A DNA stretch of 64,000 bases from Bugula neritina (lineage: Eukaryota > Bryozoa > Gymnolaemata > Cheilostomatida > Bugulidae): assembly GCA_964035545.1 (NCBI GenBank), contig OZ037768.1, positions 24,268,819 to 24,332,818 of the forward strand, given 5' to 3'. A program made the position numbers and the translations under genes. The notes under the pieces are model-generated. The model was not told where the DNA came from. It saw only the letters and a list, made by a program, of their open reading frames with translations, and searched no databases. The number at the start of each line of letters is the position of its first letter. Position 1 is the stretch's first letter. Of the stretch, positions 57,925 through 64,000 are shown piece after piece.

Positions 57925-58920
57925 CCTAAATACCCACCACTACCCACCACTACCCACCACTACCCACCACTACTCACCAGCACTCATCAATATTCATCTA
58001 TACGGCAAGGTATTGATCTCATGGTCTACAGACACACCCCACATGTCATTCCACCATGCCTTGCTGACTGAACACTTCTGTGTAATTCACTCTTGAACAC
58101 TTGTTGAGTTGAGATTCATTGGCTTTTCATCTGCTTTCAACAGAAGCCGAAGTGTTTTACTTTTAATCAAATATTCCTGTAAGTTTTTTTGTTATGAGTA
58201 ATCGAATAATTTTACAACGAAGTAGTGTAGTTTTATTACATATGCGTCCATATTGTATACATCGACATCATTTCCTCTGCAATTATAATGTAACTTTTCT
58301 GTTTTAGTAGCACTTGTTCTCTATTGTCTTGCAATTTACTGGAATTGTAAGAAAATTACTTTTTTCAACTGTTTTTATTTTCATTTCAGCTTTAATTGAT
58401 GCATAATTACACTGTTCTATGTATTCACATGGAGATAATACACCTGTTGAACTATTATATAATGCCTATTTTGTTTATTTGTATATCATCTTTGTTTTGA
58501 CATTTCATGGCGCCTTTGTTGATTAATAGTAGTTGGATGTATAGCCACGTATTTGATTCCTTTCAACAGTTCAACAGTTACACTATTGTATCTTACTCTG
58601 TTTCAAGTGCCTTATAATAATAATTTCTACATTGGATAAGCAAATCCTGATTTTTATTAAGTCTGGTTAGCATTTCAGTTACTAGTTGCTTTCACCTGGA
58701 TGATTGTTGAAACATTCAAATTCCACTGAGCATGTTTTTGGCGAACAAGCTGTATAGAATGTGGGTTTAGTTCTTGTACATCTTATCAGAAACAGGTCAT
58801 GTCACTGCTATCATGTGACCAGTCTGATGTGACATCTTTCATGTGACATCATGTTGTGCGCAATGCATTACACACAGATATGTAACCCTGCTTTTTTGGA
58901 TGGTTTGAATCAGCCTCGAT
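57925..58920. other. Acid phosphatase to CatSper spacer
   Basis: It begins with four copies of a 10-bp unit, tacccaccac (57928-57970), then AT-rich 3' UTR-like sequence. The CatSper promoter must lie near the right end. No gene recognised. Confidence 0.55.
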
Positions 58921-61900
58921 ATGAATATTGACGAATTGCAGGATACAAATCTGATTAATGGCCGGGCAGCAATTTTCAAGGTACATTTTATTTGTTTATG
59001 CTTATTTGATAACTGAAAGTTTAGGAAAAACTGGTTTTTGAGATTTCAAGCTGCACAAGTACAAAAACTATTTGCAACTATGAGTCACTGTCGGGATTTA
59101 GTCACATGATCTTAAATTTGGCAAATTATTTACCTTTTTTTGCAGGAAAACCTGTGTAATTATTTTGAATTCGTTAGATTTGAAACTGTTAAATGGAAGA
59201 CGATGTTTGGTTAACGTTAAATCCAAACTTTTGTCACTAAATTTTGGAATTTCTAGTTAATGTTAAATATAAACTTTTTGTCACTTGATTCATTCATGTG
59301 TGTTCTTAGATGTTACGATAACTCCTACTGTTTTCGTAGAACTTGCTGATTACCAAGTTCCGGCTAGTTGAGAAAATTGGTAGCAAAGTGGTGTTTAGTA
59401 AAGAAACATGTGCCGAGCTTGTAGAGGTCAAAGGACTCATGGATGAGCTTATGACTAACAGTCCAGATGCCAAAGTATGCAATTCCTGCAGGGTTCTACC
59501 AATTCTTTCTATTTTTATGAGCTTTATTCTTTTTTCTTTATAGATCCTATTGTTTGGAGTTTTTGAGAACAAAATGTTGTATTCAAGCTGCCGTGATTTT
59601 ATGTTGTTAGCCATATAATGTCTTAGTCATGGTCATCTTCGTATAAGTATGTTGGAGGGTTCTTATTAATATGGCATTTCCTGTTGGAATATATTTACTG
59701 TTTTTAAATTATTTATTTTTAAGCACTTTGCAAAACCAAAGTATATATAATACTGGGAAGATTATTGAATGGGTTGCTGTATCTGATTGCTTTATTATAT
59801 TATAATGTCACATTTGATTGGTTGAAAATAATCTAATGCTACATCTGATTGGGTGATTGAATCTATTGACTCACAGGTGAAGTATTCGCTGAAGAGAGTC
59901 AAGAACCGCACGGTGAAGCCAAAGTCAGTGCGTGGTTGGCTGAAGGATCAGAACAGAACTATGAATCTGTTCACTGTCATCACATACCCGATACTCCGGT
60001 GGGTAAGATGGCTTCTCCACAGCAACCTCTTCCATCGCTTCTTCTACCTTGTTGCTCTCTGGAATATGGCTTCAGTCGGTAAAGTCGATAATCTCATTTC
60101 ATTGTCTTGCAAGTGTTTTATTATTTGCTGTGGTTGTGTTATTTGACAAATTGGTAATGCAGTTATTTGTACCGGTAATGTGATAATTCATATGCGTAAT
60201 GTGGTAATTCATATTGATAATATGATAATGGAAATTAGTAATGTGGTTAATCATATTGGCAATGTGATAGTTTGTTTTAAAACTTTTGGGAGTCTACAAT
60301 AAGTTAGGATGGTTTTAACTTTTAATGAGTTTAGGGTATATCATAGTAATACTTTATAAGCAGACGCATGTCTGTACTACAGAGTAAAATACAATAAGAG
60401 TAATGTAGGAGTACTAATCAGTGTACTATTGGCAGCACTAGACATAGAATATGGACAGACTGGGCTTATGGCTGGCACTGATACATTCACGGTGCCTGTA
60501 ACTAGTAAAGCAATTAAGGTCAACCTAGCCATTGCCCAAATCACGCTGACTATCCTGCTGCTGCTCGAACTTGCCATGAAGTGGATCTTGGATTTCCAGG
60601 TACGTCTCTCTCTTTGCTTAGTATTTATGTCACTTTGAATATTGTGTGATTGTCATGTACTATGAGTCACTGAATATTGTGTGATTGTCATATACTGTGA
60701 GCTATTCTGTGAATTATAACTTGCTGTAGGGATACTGGAGAAGGTTCTGGAATTACGTTGACTTCTTTGTTGTCATATCTACTGCACCATTTAGTAAGTA
60801 TTATCATATCTACTGCACCATTTAGTAAGTATTATCATATCTACTTCACCACTCAGTACGTAACAAGATATATACTGTAAGTCTCTCTCTCTGTTTGCAG
60901 TTGGCACATTCTTTGAGTGGTATGAGTTAGACTTTGTGGGGGAGATCACGCTGCACGCCTGTAGAAGTTTGATTGCCCTGAAGCTTATTCACGAACTCGA
61001 TGCTCTCAAAGCTGTGTTGGAGTTGCTAGCCCTCACTGTAGCCAGCATGGTGCGACAACTTCTATGTTTATTTCAAGTTCTTCTAAGTTTTCTTTTCAAA
61101 ATTTATAATATGTACATCATATTTTGCTACAGGCTGTTTCCCAGTCTATGTTTAACATTTCCTGTTCTGATGGCGCTTGTAGGTGTACGTTGTCAGTTTC
61201 ATCGTGATGCTGACCTTCCTGTGTGGTCTGATAGGTACGACCCTCTTTGATGTTCACGTCATCCCTCCTTCTCAGGCCGGCCTCAATCTCAATGAAGTGA
61301 AGGAGTGGGAGGCTGCCTATGTCTTCAGTCATGGTTCGTTCGTATGTTTGTGTGTCTGTCTGCATGTCTGTTTGTCTAACTCTGATTCAGAATGACTGAG
61401 TTCTTGATTATGTTTTAATTTAGTTGCTTTATTGTATGGTTTGTTTGCTACGAGTCATAATAATAAATATACTAAAATAAACTAGAATATACAAGAATAT
61501 ACTAGAATAGACTAGAACATACTAGAATATCCTAGAACATACTAGAATATTAGAACATACTAGAATGTACTAGAATATACTAGAACATATTAGAACATAC
61601 TAGAATATACTAGAATTTCAACTGATTATGATGTTCCTCTCAGGCCTAGGAAGATCTCTGCTCATAATATTCAAACTCTTCACTCTGGACGGTTGGTACA
61701 AGTTCTACAAAGACTTTGCCCTGATCCACGACATCTATGCTTCTTCTATTTTCATCTTCACTTGGGTCTTCCTCTCTGCGTTCCTCCTCGGCAATCTCTT
61801 CCCTGCTCTACTCATTACCAACTTTCAGCGAATCAGAAGTGAGGTTAGTAAATGGGTAAAGTTACAGCTGCTTAGATGTCGCATTCTTCAGCACACATTC

Positions 61901-63948
61901 TCTAAAAACTGAAGTCTATGATTTTACAGTATTTGATAAGTTGGTGCAGCTAAACCCCCTAGACACCCCCTATGACACCTCATTGGGTATTTATGTTCAA
62001 CGAGTTGACGCGAATCTCTTCCCGTTCAATAGGAGCCTGGCGCAATTTTTTTAATCAAGCAGTGCTTGATCCTGACATACCGTAACGTAGCACGGTCAGC
62101 CCCGCCACGTTTAAAATTGGCTGACATTTGCTGTTACGGTCTACGTTACGGCAAAGTATGTCTGGGGAGAAAAGCTATATACTATTAACTGCTACTGCTC
62201 CACTTGAGAGCTAAAAGCACTCAATTCTGAGAGATTATCTCCTTTGCAGTTGAAAGAAGAGATGGAGCACTCAGAGATTGTGAGAGAGATGAGTCAGGAG
62301 ATTCTGCTGTTGGGAGATCAGATGCAGAACAACAGGATTCCTCTGGCAACAAATGTATCTAATGAGTCAACTGGTGAGTCATAGCTTGTCTGGTGATGAG
62401 TCATAAGTTATCTGACCAGTCATAGTACATGTGGTAATGAGTCATAGTGTATGTGGTGATGAGTCATAGTATATGTGATAATGAGTCATAGTGTATGTGA
62501 TAATGAGTCATAGTACATGTGGTAATGAGTCATAGTGTATGTGGTGATGAGTCATAGTATATGTGATAATGAGTCATAGTGTATGTGATAATGAGTCATA
62601 GTATATGTAATAATGAGTCATAGTGTATGTGATAATGAGTCATAGTATATGTGGTAATGAGTCATAGTGTATGTGGTGATGAGTCATAGTATATGTGATA
62701 ATGAGTCATAGTGTATGTGATAATGAGTCATAGTATATGTGGTAATGAGTCATAATACATGTGATAATGAGTCATGATAATTTATTTGATATGCATGGAA
62801 TTTCTAACTATTATCCTCTGCTATATTATACTGTAGAAGCTTCTAGTTTCAGACTGTATCAGCACTGCATTATGTTTTATATACAGTTTTGATTTACAGT
62901 CACTGATAAGATTGGCGTTGATGTGGTACTCAAAGCAACTTCCTACTCTGAGACTAGCATACACACAGTTGATATTAGTGAAGCCTTCCTTGATAAACTC
63001 TACGCACACCCCACTCTACCTGTATGTATAGCTAGCTCCTCCCACCCTACCTGTATGTATAGCTAGCTCCTCCCACTTTACATGTATGTATAGCTAGCTC
63101 CTTCCACTCTATCTGTATGTATAGCTAGCCCCTCCAACTCTACCTGTATGTATAGCTAGCTTCTCCCACTCTACCTGTAGGTATAGCTAGCTCCTCCCAC
63201 TCTACCTGTATGTATAGCTAGCTCCTCCCACTCCACCTGTATGTATAGCTAGCTTCTCCCACTCTACCTGTACGTATAGCTAGCTCCTCCCACTCTAGCT
63301 GTATGTATAGTTAGCTCCTCCCACTCTTTCTGTATGCATAGATAGCTCCTCCCACTTTACGTGTACGTATAGATTTAATTAACATCCTCATTACAGGGAG
63401 AAATGCACTCTGATACATATGGACTAAAGTCTAGCAAGTCTGAGATATATGGTAAGCATTATGTTGTATATATTGGTATTTTAGTTTCACTGCCATCCTT
63501 AGAGATATTATACTATACATATATATCTATTATCTCTGGATAATTGTATCTTTATCCTATACAGTACTGTGCATTTCTAGCCATCCACCTGAGTTGTTTA
63601 TCTTGTATCCTAGCAACCACACCCATAGTAGCCGTCCAATCAGCTACTCCTCCCACCCAATCACCAAAGTCTTCCCTCGCATCAGAATCTGGAGCCACAC
63701 CTACTCAAGAAGTCTTTTCAAGAGCCACGTCTGCAGCTGCCAAGGGCACATCCACACCCACTAAAGACACGCCCACTGGTTCTCTAACCACACCCCCACT
63801 TCCTCCAAGAGCTTCTTTTGCCTCCGCCCCGAAAGAGAAACTTTTTCTGTCTCAGCTTGACCTCGCCAGTCTGATGAGGATAATGCCGTCAGAGTTGGAG
63901 CCCGGCAGACCTATGACGGCGGTGAGTGATGACCTCCGTGCTGCCTAG
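58921..63948 (+). CDS. CATSPER2: CatSper2-like sperm cation channel subunit (12 exons seen, 3' end uncertain)
   Basis: Exons: 58921-58980, 59340-59474, 59877-60078, 60436-60599, 60730-60793, 60901-61049, 61183-61333, 61644-61843, 62250-62373, 62900-63021, 63397-63451 and 63581 (or 63613)-63948. They join in frame to about 597 aa. It is a single six-transmembrane ion channel domain. S3 contains FWNYVDFFVV; S4 is CRSLIALKLIHELDALK with few positive charges. The pore has FKLFTLDGWYKF, whose Thr322-x-Asp324-x-Trp326 is the CatSper selectivity-filter pattern. S6 ends in NFQRIRSELKEEMEHSEI, close to the CatSper2 pattern NFQNIRKELNEEM, and a coiled coil follows. CatSper is the flagellar alkalinisation-gated calcium channel. 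A strong donor (gcg|gtgagtgatg) at about 63921 suggests the last exon may splice beyond the window instead of ending at TAG 63946-63948. Other CatSper subunits are possible. Confidence 0.72.
60757..60856. repeat. Two to three copies of the CatSper exon 5 donor junction
   Basis: The last 24 or so bases of exon 5 plus the donor (catatctactgcaccattta|gtaagtatt) are repeated at once as a perfect second copy, then a decayed third one (catatctacttcaccactcagtacg). The period is about 32 bp. Confidence 0.9.
61465..61622. repeat. actagaata/actagaaca repeat in CatSper intron 7
   Basis: About fifteen loose copies of a roughly 10-bp unit, tactagaata or tactagaaca. Confidence 0.88.
61950..62166. mobile_element. 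Diverged, shortened MITE related to the piggyBac-like copies
   Basis: From about 61998 on it aligns with the right half of the 27939-28611 element: an aataggagcc word, tttttttaatcaagcagtgc followed by ttgat (the inner palindrome), then atttgctgttacggtctacg leading to the terminal gggg. The left end is eroded and I see no clear TTAA. It lies in CatSper intron 8, so this family has inserted at least twice in the window. Confidence 0.75.
62360..62775. repeat. 22-bp minisatellite at the CatSper exon 9 donor
   Basis: About eighteen copies of aatgagtcatagtatatgtg plus gt, with gtgatgagtc variants. The true junction reads aatgagtcaactg|gtgagtcatag, so the unit keeps the exon end aatgagtca and the donor-side gagtcatag. 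Confidence 0.92.
63009..63370. repeat. 31-bp minisatellite copying the CatSper exon 10 donor
   Basis: About twelve copies of cccactctacctgtatgtat plus agctagctcct. The first copy is the true exon 10 end (codons for P-T-L-P) plus its donor gtatgt at 63022. Confidence 0.95.
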
Positions 63949-64000
63949 CAATTAGCTGGCTGGCCCTTCGTGGGAACTTTACCCCCTACGGGTTACCTTG

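Noticed and set aside
58921-63948. Two-pore calcium channel or a sodium/calcium voltage-gated channel
   Set aside because: Only one six-transmembrane domain is present. The pore reads T-x-D-x-W, and the post-S6 segment matches the CatSper2 pattern. Two-pore channels have two domains with other filters.

Overview
The window is eukaryotic nuclear DNA. It is AT-rich, its genes are cut into many short exons with GT..AG introns, and all six recognisable gene families are animal ones. I read it as a non-vertebrate metazoan. A sponge or another early-branching animal is my best guess, at low confidence, because no ribosomal or mitochondrial marker is present.

Layout, left to right. (1) 1-4369: non-coding, with a large imperfect inverted repeat. 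(2) 4370-10053 (+): CEP41, a ciliary/centrosomal rhodanese-like protein, 11 exons. (3) 10054-16443: gene-poor spacer. (4) 16444-23387 (+): ARIH1, an RBR ubiquitin ligase, 12 exons, with a LINE fragment inside one intron. (5) 24310-43711 (-): a tandem cluster of four PAN plus fibrinogen-C-terminal (FReD) genes, here called A, B, C and D. B and C lie in a near-identical 6072-bp tandem duplication that carries a piggyBac-like MITE. Only D is plainly intact (signal peptide, PAN, FReD). (6) 44848-50994 (+): PLK1, 10 exons, head-to-head with gene D. (7) 52973-57924 (+): a lysosomal-type histidine acid phosphatase, 10 exons. (8) 58921 to about 63948 (+): a CatSper2-like sperm cation-channel subunit, probably running off the right edge.

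I rebuilt the exon structures by hand from family conservation, splice consensus and phase continuity. CEP41 (353 aa), ARIH1 (517 aa), PLK1 (582 aa), the phosphatase (459 aa) and FReD gene D (330 aa) each close in frame across every junction.

The most unusual signal is in the introns. About half are largely minisatellite, and in many the repeat unit spans an exon-intron junction. The last bases of the exon plus the 5' splice site, or the 3' splice site plus the first bases of the next exon, are copied in tandem from a few to about 40 times. Introns of this kind hold long rows of equivalent candidate splice sites. In several the unit is a multiple of three and open in the host frame, so a shifted splice would insert a short peptide repeat. 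In PLK1 the repeated peptide contains the His-Thr-Lys of the polo-box phosphopeptide pincer. A CatSper2 intron with only two to three copies looks like an early stage of the same process.

Functionally, CEP41, PLK1 and CatSper2 share a centrosome/cilium/flagellum theme, but nothing here shows co-regulation. The FReD cluster looks like a fast-evolving lectin-type family.
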